Positions 1 through 6,165 of a DNA stretch of 8,007 bases are shown here, one piece after another (within the stretch, counting starts at the first letter, position 1; every line of letters begins with the position of its first letter). This stretch comes from Thiotrichales bacterium (GTDB taxonomy: Bacteria > Pseudomonadota > Gammaproteobacteria > Thiomicrospirales > Thiomicrospiraceae), in assembly GCA_027036095.1 (NCBI GenBank), contig JALVTA010000095.1:1-8007 (forward strand), in the 5' to 3' direction. The notes below the pieces were generated by a model, which saw only the letters and a list, made by a program, of their open reading frames with translations, was not told where the DNA came from and did not search any database. The translations under genes were made by a program, and so were the position numbers.

Positions 1-257
1 GTGGCGTCATTCAGCACAGTATCCTCCAGCTCCAGCTGCGATTTGGCGTAGCGGCCGTTTTTGACAAACTGGTCGATGGAGGCCATGGCGTGATTGAGGT
101 TGTGCAGCTTGGTCACCGCCACTGGATTGTCACTGGGACGGTTGACCCGCTTGCCGGAGCTGAGCTGCTCCTGAATCCTGAGCAGCCGCTCGGCGTGTGT
201 TTCCATGGCGTCCAGCCCGGTGTGGTAGAAGAGATTGGTGGAAATGCGTGCAACCAT
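1..257 (-). CDS. flgL: Hook-filament junction protein FlgL (HAP3), N-terminal part, cut by window edge
   Basis: FlgL is the second of the two adaptor proteins joining the flexible hook to the rigid filament. It is exported by the flagellar type III system and sits between FlgK and flagellin. Only the first 85 codons lie in the window; the gene continues past base 1. The start reads MVARISTNLFYHTGLDAM, and the motif QLSSGKRVNRPSDNPVAV near residues 33-50 is the flagellin/FlgL signature of the N-terminal D0/D1 helix. The ATG at 257 follows flgK by 11 bases. Its AAGGAG ribosome binding site (265-270) overlaps the flgK stop codon with 7 bases of spacing, so translation is probably coupled to flgK. 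The position directly after flgK separates it from flagellin itself. Confidence 0.95.
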   Translation of the reverse strand, partial: MVARISTNLFYHTGLDAMETHAERLLRIQEQLSSGKRVNRPSDNPVAVTKLHNLNHAMASIDQFVKNGRYAKSQLELEDTVLNDA

Positions 258-268
258 ATCTACTCTCC

Positions 269-2011
269 TTAGCGGATCACGCCGATGAGCGTGTCGAACA
301 GTTTGTTTGAGACCTGAATCATCTGGGCCGAAGCCTGATAGGCCTGCTGATAGCGCATCATGTTGGCGGCCTCCTCGTCCAGATTGACGCCGGAGAGGGA
401 TTCCACCCGCTTGTTGACTTCGTTGAGCACATTATTCTGCGCTTCGGAGTTGATGCGTGTGCCATAGGTGTACAGGCCCACATTGGAGGCCATGAGGGAG
501 TAACCTTCCAGAATGGTACTGGACGGATTATTATTGGCGCTGCGGTAGAGCAGCTTCTTCAGCGACAGATTGGCCAGGTTGGCGGCGTTGGTGTTGTCGC
601 CCACCGGTGCCGGATTGCCGAGGCTGGTGGGATCCTCACCCCGTGTGGCGATCTTGTCCGGATCGGTGATGATGTGTCTGAAGTTCTCCAGTATGTTCTG
701 GTGGGGCTGCAGAATGAACTCGTCCCCGTTGGCATAGCCACCGGCGGCCACGGAGATCTGCAGGCCGTCCACCGTAGCACTGCTGCCCGGGGCGATGGTA
801 ATGGGCGTGTTGCTGCTGTCGGTCACCGGCTGGCCGGTCACCCGGTCATAGACGTGGAAGACGCTGCCGTCATACTCCAGCCGGTAGTCACGTGGCTGAT
901 AGTCAGCAATGGCGCTGAAATCCGCAGGGGAACCGGGGGCTGGTGCCACCGGCACATACTGGGCGGTGATGAGTGCACCATTCTGCTCGGCATTGTCATT
1001 GCGAGCCACCGCATCCACATTCAGCGGCTGGAAGAAATCCCCCCCCGCATTGCCATTGAGATCCCAGCCCTGATGGTGCTGGATGTTGAAGGCGTTGACC
1101 AGACCATTGAGCGCCACGCCCAACTCACGCTGGGCCTGATCCAGCATGTTCCTGCGATAGTCCAGTACGCCGCCCAACTTGCCGCCGCTGATCAGGTCGC
1201 TGACCACCCGCTTCTGGCCACCGATTTCCAGATACACCTCCATGCGCCCTTCCTGCGTGTAGGGGCCCAGCTCGGCGGTGAGCGGCACGCGGGTGTTGTC
1301 CGACAGCAACGGCAGCTTGCCATTGCCGATATAGACGTCCACCATGCCGTTGGGCTGCTCGAAGGCGCGCACATCGATCAGCTCGCTCAGCTTCATGATG
1401 GCCTGATCACGCTTGTCCAGCAGGTCGTTGGGCGGAAAGGTGCCTTCCGTGCGCGCCTTGAAGACAGCCCTGTTGACCTTCTGAATCACGTCAAGCTGCT
1501 TGTTGACGCTGTCGACCAGCGAACTGATCTGGGCATTGGCCTGGGTCTGGTGATCGTTGAGAAAGGCGGTGATGTTCTGGATGTGGCTTTCCAGATTGGT
1601 GGCCTCGTCCAGCAACATGTTGCGGTTGACGGTGGACAGCGGCTCGTTGGCCAGGTTCTGCAGACTGTCGAAGAAGCGCTGCAGGAAATCCTGCACGCCG
1701 CCGTCGTTGGCGGCAATGATGCCCTCCACCGACCTGGCGTTTTCCAGCGCCGCGCCATAGCGCTCGTTGAGACTGGTGGCCTGAAGCTTCTGCCGCCACA
1801 GCCAGTCGGCGTAGACACGCTGGATGTCCTCCACCCGGCTGCCGCCTCCATTGAAGGTGGGGCCGACGATCTGCGGGTTGTTGCTGCTGATCTCCACCCG
1901 CTGACGGTGGTAGCCTTCGGTGCTCACATTGGCCACGTTGTGGGAGGTCACATCCAGCGCCCGCTGGAAGGTGCGGGCGCCCGAGAGGGCGATGGTCAAC
2001 AGATCTGCCAT
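269..2011 (-). CDS. flgK: Hook-filament junction protein FlgK (HAP1)
   Basis: FlgK is the first junction protein placed on the finished hook, and FlgL and the filament cap and filament follow it. The product has 580 residues, slightly longer than the roughly 550 of enteric FlgK. The N terminus (residues 1-41: LLTIALSGARTFQRALDVTS, then HNVANVSTEGYHRQRVEI) and the C terminus (about 540-580: DEEAANMMRYQQAYQASAQM, then IQVSNKLFDTLIGVIR) are the conserved D0/D1 helices that pack into the axial core. The variable middle forms the surface domains and includes a region around residues 345-430 (LEYDGSVFHVYDRVTGQPV) typical of the FlgK beta domain. GGAAAGGA (2019-2026) lies 7 bases before the ATG. The gene follows flgJ after 22 bases. 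It should be transcribed from the flgI promoter and also from a sigma-28-type promoter inside flgJ. Confidence 0.98.
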   Translation of the reverse strand: MADLLTIALSGARTFQRALDVTSHNVANVSTEGYHRQRVEISSNNPQIVGPTFNGGGSRVEDIQRVYADWLWRQKLQATSLNERYGAALENARSVEGIIAANDGGVQDFLQRFFDSLQNLANEPLSTVNRNMLLDEATNLESHIQNITAFLNDHQTQANAQISSLVDSVNKQLDVIQKVNRAVFKARTEGTFPPNDLLDKRDQAIMKLSELIDVRAFEQPNGMVDVYIGNGKLPLLSDNTRVPLTAELGPYTQEGRMEVYLEIGGQKRVVSDLISGGKLGGVLDYRRNMLDQAQRELGVALNGLVNAFNIQHHQGWDLNGNAGGDFFQPLNVDAVARNDNAEQNGALITAQYVPVAPAPGSPADFSAIADYQPRDYRLEYDGSVFHVYDRVTGQPVTDSSNTPITIAPGSSATVDGLQISVAAGGYANGDEFILQPHQNILENFRHIITDPDKIATRGEDPTSLGNPAPVGDNTNAANLANLSLKKLLYRSANNNPSSTILEGYSLMASNVGLYTYGTRINSEAQNNVLNEVNKRVESLSGVNLDEEAANMMRYQQAYQASAQMIQVSNKLFDTLIGVIR

Positions 2012-2033
2012 GTCTCAATCCTTTCCGGTCGAT

Positions 2034-2444
2034 TTACGGCCGTCTGAGTTTCAATGCGGTGGCCGTATCGGGCAGCTGGCCTGTGCGGCTTTTCTGTTCG
2101 TATTCCTCTACCGTCATGGTGGGATGACGGGGAGACAGCTGCTCAACCAGTTGATCGGCCAGACCGATTGAACCTTTAGTTGCAATATCCTGTGCAAGCT
2201 GATCGTAATACCACTGCTGGAAAAAACGGGTGCGCTCGGAGGTGACCATGCCTTCGTCGTCATAGTTCACCTTGGCGGCCTGACGCAGCATCATCTGCAG
2301 AAACAGCGCCTCGAACTGCTGGGCCGCCGCCTTCAGCGCCGCCTTCTGGTCGGTGCGCGACAGGCTTTTGAGCTTTTCCAGCCCATGCAGATCGGTGTAG
2401 ATGCTGGCCTGCTCAGGTGTCATGGGCGCGGCATTGATGTCCAT
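2034..2444 (-). CDS. flgJ: FlgJ, rod-binding domain only, no muramidase domain
   Basis: FlgJ assists rod assembly in the periplasm. Two-domain FlgJ has an N-terminal rod-binding/capping half and a C-terminal glucosaminidase half that opens the peptidoglycan. This protein has only 136 residues, against about 310 in enteric and pseudomonad FlgJ. Residues 35-105 carry the rod-binding domain: AAQQFEALFLQMMLRQA, then TSERTRFFQQWYYDQLAQ, then GLADQLVEQLSP. The remaining 30 residues are a short polar tail with no hydrolase sequence. The stop is followed after 22 bases by an intact flgK, so no broken domain remains. The ATG at 2444 has GGAGA (2451-2455) 6 bases upstream and starts 12 bases after flgI. 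Residues 89-98 are encoded by DNA that doubles as a sigma-28-type promoter. Single-domain FlgJ is known in other proteobacterial groups, so I read this as a genuine short form. Confidence 0.92.
   Translation of the reverse strand: MDINAAPMTPEQASIYTDLHGLEKLKSLSRTDQKAALKAAAQQFEALFLQMMLRQAAKVNYDDEGMVTSERTRFFQQWYYDQLAQDIATKGSIGLADQLVEQLSPRHPTMTVEEYEQKSRTGQLPDTATALKLRRP
2152..2178 (-). promoter_or_regulatory. Sigma-28 (FliA)-type promoter inside flgJ, for flgK-flgL
   Basis: The minus strand reads TAAAGGTT (2178-2171), 11 bases, then GCCGATCA (2159-2152). The enterobacterial sigma-28 consensus is TAAAGTTT-N11-GCCGATAA, so 7 of 8 bases match in each box with exact spacing. Transcription would start near 2145, about 135 bases before the flgK ATG. 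This fits known late, FliA-dependent expression of flgKL in enteric bacteria. Part of the -10 match may follow from the conserved FlgJ motif GLAD. However, the -35 is built from ACT AAA GGT TCA, codons ending in A or T in a GC-rich gene, which suggests selection on the DNA. Confidence 0.72.
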
Positions 2445-2456
2445 GTCAACTCTCCG

Positions 2457-3548
2457 TCAGATGACCACCAGCTCGGCCTGCAGGGCGCCGGCCTGCTTGA
2501 GCGCTTCCAGAATGGCCACCAGGTCGCTGGGGGAAACCCCCACCTTGTTAACCGCCTCGACAATCTCATCCAGTGTCACGCCGGCGTCAAACTTGAACAT
2601 GCGCTTGCCGCCCTCTTCCACGGAGACGGCGGAATCCGGCTGCACGGCGGTGTTGCCACCGGCCAGCGCATTGGGCTGCACCACCTTGGGCGCCTCCGAC
2701 ACCCGCACCGTCAGGCCGCCGTGGGTGACCGCCGCCGGCATCACGCGCACGCTCTTGCTGATGACCACCGTGCCGGTGCGGGAGTTGACAATCACCTTGG
2801 CCGGGCCGTCATCCGGGTCCACCTGAATGTTTTCCAGCACGGACAGAAAGCTGACCCGCTGAGAAGGCATGCGCGGCGCACGCACCTCGACGGAGTCCGC
2901 ATCCAGCGCACGCGCCGTGCCCTTGCCGAAGGTCTTGTTGATGGCGTTCATCAGCCGCGTGGCGGTGGTGAAATCCGGCTGACGCAGGTTGAGGGTGATC
3001 GTCGGCCCGCGATCGAAGCCGGTGGGCACGGCCCGCTCCACGATGGCGCCGTCCGGAATGCGTCCTACGCTGGGCACGTTGATGGTGATCTTGGAGCCGT
3101 CATTGCCGGAAGCATCCAGCCCGCTGACCACCAAGTTGCCCTGGGCGACGGCATAGACCTCACCGTTGATGCCTTTCAACGGGGTCATCAAGAGCGTACC
3201 ACCGCGCAGGCTCTTGGCATTACCCAGTGAGGAGACGGTCACATCGATTTTCTGCCCCGGCTTGGCGAACGGCGGCAGATCGGCATGCACCGCCACGGCG
3301 GCGATGTTCTTGCTGTTGGTCTTGATGCCCGGCGGCAGGTGGATGCCGAACTTCTTCAGCATGGACTTGAGGCTCTGCTCGGCCATGGGCGTCTTGTCGC
3401 CACTGCCGTTGAGCCCCACCACCAGGCCGTAGCCCACCAGATGGTTGGGGCGCACGCCGGAGACGAAGGCCAGATCCTTGACCCGTTCCGCATGCGCTAC
3501 GGCACTCAGCAGCACCAATGCAGCAAAGAACACTTTTCTGGTCAGCAT
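2457..3548 (-). CDS. flgI: Flagellar P-ring protein FlgI
   Basis: FlgI is the periplasmic protein that polymerises around the distal rod to form the P ring, the bushing in the peptidoglycan layer. With the start at 3548 it has 363 residues, the usual family length. Residues 1-20 are a Sec signal peptide (MLTRKVFFAALVLLSAVAHA) with a likely cut after AHA. The mature protein opens with the conserved ERVKDLAFVSGVRPNHLVGY and ends with QAGALQAELVVI. The frame stays open upstream to an ATG at 3617, but only the 3548 start puts the signal peptide first, and AAGGGA (3555-3560) lies 6 bases before it. The gene is separated from flgH by a terminator and has its own sigma-54-type promoter. It leads the flgI-flgJ-flgK-flgL unit. 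No chaperone gene flgA lies nearby. Confidence 0.97.
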   Translation of the reverse strand: MLTRKVFFAALVLLSAVAHAERVKDLAFVSGVRPNHLVGYGLVVGLNGSGDKTPMAEQSLKSMLKKFGIHLPPGIKTNSKNIAAVAVHADLPPFAKPGQKIDVTVSSLGNAKSLRGGTLLMTPLKGINGEVYAVAQGNLVVSGLDASGNDGSKITINVPSVGRIPDGAIVERAVPTGFDRGPTITLNLRQPDFTTATRLMNAINKTFGKGTARALDADSVEVRAPRMPSQRVSFLSVLENIQVDPDDGPAKVIVNSRTGTVVISKSVRVMPAAVTHGGLTVRVSEAPKVVQPNALAGGNTAVQPDSAVSVEEGGKRMFKFDAGVTLDEIVEAVNKVGVSPSDLVAILEALKQAGALQAELVVI

Positions 3549-3554
3549 GGTCGT

Positions 3555-3566
3555 TCCCTTGTGTGT
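3555..3566 (-). repeat. Leader element ACACACAAGGGA, copy before flgI
   Basis: One of three exact copies of a 12-base element placed just before flagellar genes (others at 6063-6074 and 7846-7857). The AAGGGA end serves as the flgI ribosome binding site, 6 bases before the ATG. This copy and the flgE copy share one more base on the 5' side (AACACACAAGGGA). Being longer than a normal Shine-Dalgarno sequence, it may bind a translational regulator, which is inference. Confidence 0.6.
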
Positions 3567-3589
3567 TGGCATTTCGTCACCAACAAACA

Positions 3590-3605
3590 TGCATGGAACG
3601 TGCCA
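3590..3605 (-). promoter_or_regulatory. Sigma-54 (RpoN)-type promoter of flgI-flgJ-flgK-flgL
   Basis: The minus strand reads TGGCACG, four bases, ATGCA. The consensus is TGGCACG-N4-TTGCW, so only one conserved position differs, and the essential GG (-24) and GC (-12) are 12 bases apart. It lies between the flgH terminator and the flgI start, where a promoter is required. Transcription would begin near 3580, giving a leader of about 30 bases. An RpoN-dependent activator of the FleQ/FlrC type would be expected. Confidence 0.82.
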
Positions 3606-3613
3606 AAACAGGC

Positions 3614-3640
3614 TCAAGAGTGTGAGGAAATGGCCGATAA
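3614..3640 (+). promoter_or_regulatory. Possible divergent sigma-28-type promoter, antisense to flgH
   Basis: The + strand has the perfect sigma-28 -10 octamer GCCGATAA (3633-3640). Eleven bases upstream is TCAAGAGT, which matches the -35 consensus TAAAGTTT at 5 of 8 positions. The element starts 9 bases after the end of the flgI sigma-54 promoter, exactly the spacing seen in the flgF promoter region. Its start point would be near 3647, transcribing through the flgH terminator into flgH antisense. It could instead be part of an activator binding site (GCC-GATAA-GGC is an inverted repeat). Confidence 0.4.
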
Positions 3641-3663
3641 GGCAGTTCAGAGAAGGTGGGCAT

Positions 3664-3710
3664 AAAAAAACCGGCTCGCCAAAAAGGAGATCAGAAAAAA
3701 ACGAGCCGGT
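3664..3710 (-). terminator. Intrinsic terminator after flgH
   Basis: On the minus strand the 9-base arm ACCGGCTCG (3710-3702) pairs perfectly with CGAGCCGGT (3678-3670) across a 23-base loop, followed by seven T residues (3670-3664). The hairpin begins 25 bases after the flgH stop. It ends the flgF-flgG-flgH unit and explains why flgI has its own promoter. There is no T tract in the + direction, so it should act one way. Confidence 0.9.
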
Positions 3711-3735
3711 GGGGAAACTATTTTAATTCAGAAAC

Positions 3736-4428
3736 TTACAGCGGCCAATAGCGCGCAAACCATTTCTGCACCGCACCCGGGCGGTTGATGTCGCCGGCAT
3801 AGCCGGTGTCCTTGTAGATCAGGCGCACGTCGGCCACCTTGGTGGAGTCGATGGTATTGTCTGGGCTGATGTCCTGCGGACGCACGATACCCGCAAAACG
3901 CACCACCTCCTCGCCGTCGGAGACGGTAATCCACTTCTCGCCCCGCACCACCAGGTTGCCGTTGGGCAGCACCTCGGTCACCATCACGGCGATCTTGCCG
4001 TTGATGCTGGAGTCCTGCTTGATGTCGCTCTTGCCCTGAAAGCTGGTCTTGGAGCCGGTGATCTTGAGCGGGCTGAACAGCCCCGTCGCCGCACTGAGAA
4101 TCTGCCCGTCGGTGCGACCGAACAGACTCACACCGCCCGGGTCCAGATTATTGGCGCGGTTGTATTTGGTCTCGTCCTTCTTCTTGGCCTTGAACTGCTC
4201 CACCAGATTGATGGTGATGATGTCCCCCACCCGGTGGGCACGGGCGTCATCGAACAGACTCAGATTGCCGTTGCCCTGAAACAGGGAGCCGTTCTTCGGC
4301 AACGGCTTCTGACCGATGTTGGCCGGATAGGCCGGCTGGTAGTCGAACTTCTGCATGCGCTCCGGCGCGGTGGAGCAGCCGCCCAGTGCCACCAGCCCCG
4401 CAAGCATCCATGCCTTAATGCCTTTCAT
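3736..4428 (-). CDS. flgH: Flagellar L-ring lipoprotein FlgH
   Basis: FlgH forms the L ring, the outer-membrane bushing of the basal body. The protein has 230 residues, normal for the family. It begins with a lipoprotein signal, MKGIKAWMLAGLVALGGC, with lipobox LGGC and the acylated cysteine at position 18. Conserved FlgH stretches follow: NLSLFDDARAHRVGDIITIN around residues 55-75, NGNLVVRGEKWITVSDGEEV around 157-176, and FAGIVRPQDISPDNTI around 178-194. The ATG at 4428 has TGAGG (4436-4440), overlapping the flgG stop, 7 bases upstream, so translation is probably coupled to flgG. It is the last gene of its unit and is followed by a strong terminator instead of running directly into flgI. Confidence 0.97.
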   Translation of the reverse strand: MKGIKAWMLAGLVALGGCSTAPERMQKFDYQPAYPANIGQKPLPKNGSLFQGNGNLSLFDDARAHRVGDIITINLVEQFKAKKKDETKYNRANNLDPGGVSLFGRTDGQILSAATGLFSPLKITGSKTSFQGKSDIKQDSSINGKIAVMVTEVLPNGNLVVRGEKWITVSDGEEVVRFAGIVRPQDISPDNTIDSTKVADVRLIYKDTGYAGDINRPGAVQKWFARYWPL

Positions 4429-4437
4429 GACTCTGCC

Positions 4438-5229
4438 TCACACCGTGTTGTTGAGGAACTGCAGCATGCCGCTGGCGGCGGCGATCACCTTGGAGTTCAT
4501 CTCGTAGGTGCGCTGCGCTTCGATCATCTCGATCAGTTCACCGGCCGTGTTCACGTTGGACGCCTCAAGCGCCCCCTGAATCACCTGCCCGGCATCTTCC
4601 GTGCCCGGGTTGTTCACCGTGGGTGCACCGGACGCGGTGGTCTCCCGGTAGAAGTTGTCGCCGATGGACTCCAGCCCGGCCGGATTGATGAAGGTCGCCA
4701 GCTGCAGCTGTCCCACTACGTTGGGGTTGGGGTCGCCCGGCAGACGCACGGACACCTGGCCGTCCTTGGAGATCATCACCTCCAGGGCATTGGGCGGAAT
4801 GTTGATGTTGGGGTCCACCAGATAGCCCGAACTGGTAACCAGATCGCCATTCTGGTTGAGCTGGAAGGAGCCGTCGCGGGTGTACATCACCTCACCGTTC
4901 TGGTCCAGCACCCGGAAAAAACCCTTGCCGTTGATGGCCACATCCAGCTGCTGCTCGGTCATCAGCAGGTTGCCCTGGGTATGGAGCTTCTGTACGCCCA
5001 CGGTGCGCACGCCGGCCCCCAGCTGCAGCCCGGACGGCAGGGTATTGGCGGTGTCCTGCGTGGCCTGCGCGCCGGGCTGGCGCACGTTCTGGTAGAGCAG
5101 ATCGACGAACTCCGCCCGACCCGCCTTGTAGCCGTAGGTGTTGGCGTTGGCCAGATTGTTGGAAATGGCGGCCAGACGGGTTTCCTGGGCTTCCAGTCCG
5201 GTCTTGGCGACATACATGGCTCTGATCAT
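4438..5229 (-). CDS. flgG: Flagellar distal rod protein FlgG
   Basis: FlgG builds the distal rod, the drive shaft that crosses the P and L rings. At 263 residues it is close to the 260 of enteric FlgG and aligns with it throughout. The N terminus has MIRAMYVAKTGLEAQETRLA and then the rod/hook motif AISNNLANANTYGYKAGRAE. Residues 46-75 hold the FlgG-specific segment YQNVRQPGAQ ... LPSGLQLGAGVR, which distinguishes rod from hook and is linked to rod stiffness. The C-terminal helix contains SNVNTAGELIEMIEAQRTYE. AAGGAG (5239-5244) overlaps the flgF stop codon and lies 9 bases before the ATG, and the gap to flgF is 14 bases. It sits mid-operon between flgF and flgH, with no promoter or terminator seen around it. 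Confidence 0.98.
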   Translation of the reverse strand: MIRAMYVAKTGLEAQETRLAAISNNLANANTYGYKAGRAEFVDLLYQNVRQPGAQATQDTANTLPSGLQLGAGVRTVGVQKLHTQGNLLMTEQQLDVAINGKGFFRVLDQNGEVMYTRDGSFQLNQNGDLVTSSGYLVDPNINIPPNALEVMISKDGQVSVRLPGDPNPNVVGQLQLATFINPAGLESIGDNFYRETTASGAPTVNNPGTEDAGQVIQGALEASNVNTAGELIEMIEAQRTYEMNSKVIAAASGMLQFLNNTV

Positions 5230-5243
5230 CGCTCGCTACTCCT

Positions 5244-5996
5244 TCAGCTCATGCGCAGCAGTTTGTCAGTGGCGTCGGAATGGTCCTTGGCGGTCTTCAT
5301 CATCTTGACCTGCAGCTCATACTTGCGTGACAGCTCCAGCATGTTCACCAACGCCTGTGCCACATTGACGTTGGAGGTTTCCAGCGCCCCCTTGATCAGG
5401 CGAAGATTGGCGCGCACCAGTGCCTCTTCACCCATGAGCGCCCCCGGCTTGAGGCGGATGAAGCCGTCCTCCCCCTTCACCAGGTCCTTCTCATTGGGGG
5501 CGACCAGACGCAGCTGATCCACCACCACCGGGTTGCTGTTGGGGGCGTCGGCCGGCACGATGGAGATGGTGCCATCCTGCCCGATGTCGATCTTGCGATA
5601 GGGCGGCAGGAAGATGGGCGCGCCGGTAATGTTGAGTACGGGCGCGCCCCGCTGGTCCACCAGCGATCCGTCTTCCAGCACATGCATGCTGGCAGTACGG
5701 CTGTAGGATTCGGTGCCGTCCGGCGCCTGAATGGCAAGGAAACCGTTGGGGATGACCACATCCAGATCCCGCCCGGTAACCTTGACCGCCCCCGGGGTGA
5801 AGTCGGTGGCAGGGCGCTCGTCCAGCGCGTAGGCCCGGTCATCCCAGCCCGGGCCCTCCACGTGCATGGCGCGGAACTGGTTGAAGTCCTGCATGAAACC
5901 GGTGGTGGTGGCGTTGGCCAGGTTGTTGGCGTTGTTGGCCTGGGCCAGCATCACCTCCTTGGCGCCACTCATGGCGATGTAGACCATTCTGTCCAT
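5244..5996 (-). CDS. flgF: Flagellar proximal rod protein FlgF
   Basis: FlgF is a proximal rod subunit exported early, below FlgG. From the ATG at 5996 it has 250 residues, matching the 251 of enteric FlgF. It starts MDRMVYIAMSGAKEVMLAQA, followed by NNANNLANATTTGFMQDFNQ, the conserved rod N terminus. Residues 55-80 (RAYALDERPATDFTPGAVKV, then TGRDLDV) are strongly FlgF-like. The C-terminal helix has SNVNVAQALVNMLELSRKYE and ends LLRMS. The frame is open upstream to a GTG at 6050, but the homologous start is 5996, where AGAGGA lies upstream (GAGGA 10 bases before the ATG). It is first in its unit, after a 250-base gap holding the flgE terminator, a sigma-54-type promoter and a structured leader. 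Confidence 0.96.
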   Translation of the reverse strand: MDRMVYIAMSGAKEVMLAQANNANNLANATTTGFMQDFNQFRAMHVEGPGWDDRAYALDERPATDFTPGAVKVTGRDLDVVIPNGFLAIQAPDGTESYSRTASMHVLEDGSLVDQRGAPVLNITGAPIFLPPYRKIDIGQDGTISIVPADAPNSNPVVVDQLRLVAPNEKDLVKGEDGFIRLKPGALMGEEALVRANLRLIKGALETSNVNVAQALVNMLELSRKYELQVKMMKTAKDHSDATDKLLRMS

Positions 5997-6000
5997 CAGT

Positions 6001-6045
6001 CCGGTTTCCTCTGCTGTTCGGTTGAAACCGGGCCTTGCGGCCCGG
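6001..6045 (-). promoter_or_regulatory. Two mutually exclusive stems in the flgF mRNA leader
   Basis: On the minus strand CCGGGCC (6045-6039) pairs with GGCCCGG (6034-6028) across the loop GCAA, a GNRA-type tetraloop. Overlapping it, CCGGTTT (6031-6025) can pair with AAACCGG (6007-6001), which takes in the end of the flgF ribosome binding site and sits just before the ATG. The two stems share bases 6028-6031 and cannot both form. The first, GC-rich stem should be more stable and would leave the binding site free. A regulatory role is inference. Confidence 0.5.
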
Positions 6046-6062
6046 GACACCTGTTAAGCCAT

Positions 6063-6074
6063 TCCCTTGTGTGT
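6063..6074 (-). repeat. Leader element ACACACAAGGGA, copy in the flgF leader
   Basis: Exact copy of the 12-base element also found before flgI and flgE. Here it lies about 30 bases after the predicted start of transcription and 67 bases before the flgF ATG, too far to be that gene's ribosome binding site. It is 12 bases before a GTG at 6050 that is in frame with flgF. Its conservation at a site where it does not serve the main start suggests a role beyond simple ribosome binding. Confidence 0.55.
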
Positions 6075-6114
6075 CAGCGGCTTGACGCCTTTCTGTCGGT
6101 GTCGTTGATGTCGT

Positions 6115-6130
6115 AGCGAATAACGTGCCA
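6115..6130 (-). promoter_or_regulatory. Sigma-54 (RpoN)-type promoter of flgF-flgG-flgH
   Basis: The minus strand reads TGGCACG, four bases, TCGCT, differing from the TGGCACG-N4-TTGCW consensus at one position. GG and GC are 12 bases apart. It lies directly downstream of the flgE terminator. The predicted start is near 6104, giving a leader of about 108 bases before flgF. Pseudomonas also has a separate RpoN-dependent unit beginning at flgF, so the arrangement has precedent. Confidence 0.85.
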
Positions 6131-6138
6131 ATTTTTCC

Positions 6139-6165
6139 TAAAGTTTCCTGAAAACCTGCCGATAA
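6139..6165 (+). promoter_or_regulatory. Consensus-perfect sigma-28 (FliA) promoter, antisense to flgE
   Basis: The + strand reads TAAAGTTT (6139-6146), 11 bases, then GCCGATAA (6158-6165), identical at all 16 positions and in spacing to the enterobacterial FliA consensus. It faces away from flgF and towards the 3' end of flgE. Transcription would start near 6172, at the beginning of an inverted repeat (6172-6186), and run opposite to the flgE terminator and flgE itself. No convincing + strand gene follows. It begins 9 bases from the flgF sigma-54 promoter. Confidence 0.75.

Noticed and set aside
450..475. TGGCAC on the minus strand within flgK as a sigma-54 promoter
   Set aside because: There is no GC dinucleotide at the required distance, and it lies inside coding sequence with no gene start nearby.
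674..2047. Long + strand open frame (457 codons) opposite flgK
   Set aside because: It mirrors the high-GC codons of flgK on the opposite strand. Its product is rich in V, G, H and L without recognisable domains, and flgK is unmistakable.
2385..3230. + strand open frame (281 codons) opposite flgI
   Set aside because: Histidine- and glycine-rich antisense shadow of flgI with no domain or ribosome binding site.
3549..3617. Upstream extension of FlgI to an ATG at 3617
   Set aside because: It would bury the signal peptide behind 23 residues and overlap the sigma-54-type promoter. The start at 3548 has a ribosome binding site and the normal family length.
4234..5517. Long + strand open frame (427 codons) opposite flgH, flgG and flgF
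   Set aside because: It spans three well-conserved genes in antisense, with low-information composition and no family resemblance; a shadow frame.
5997..6050. 18-residue N-terminal extension of FlgF from a GTG at 6050
   Set aside because: FlgF homologues begin at MD(R/K)M(V/L)Y. The 5997-6050 segment is better explained as a structured leader, although the AAGGGA copy 12 bases upstream keeps a small doubt.
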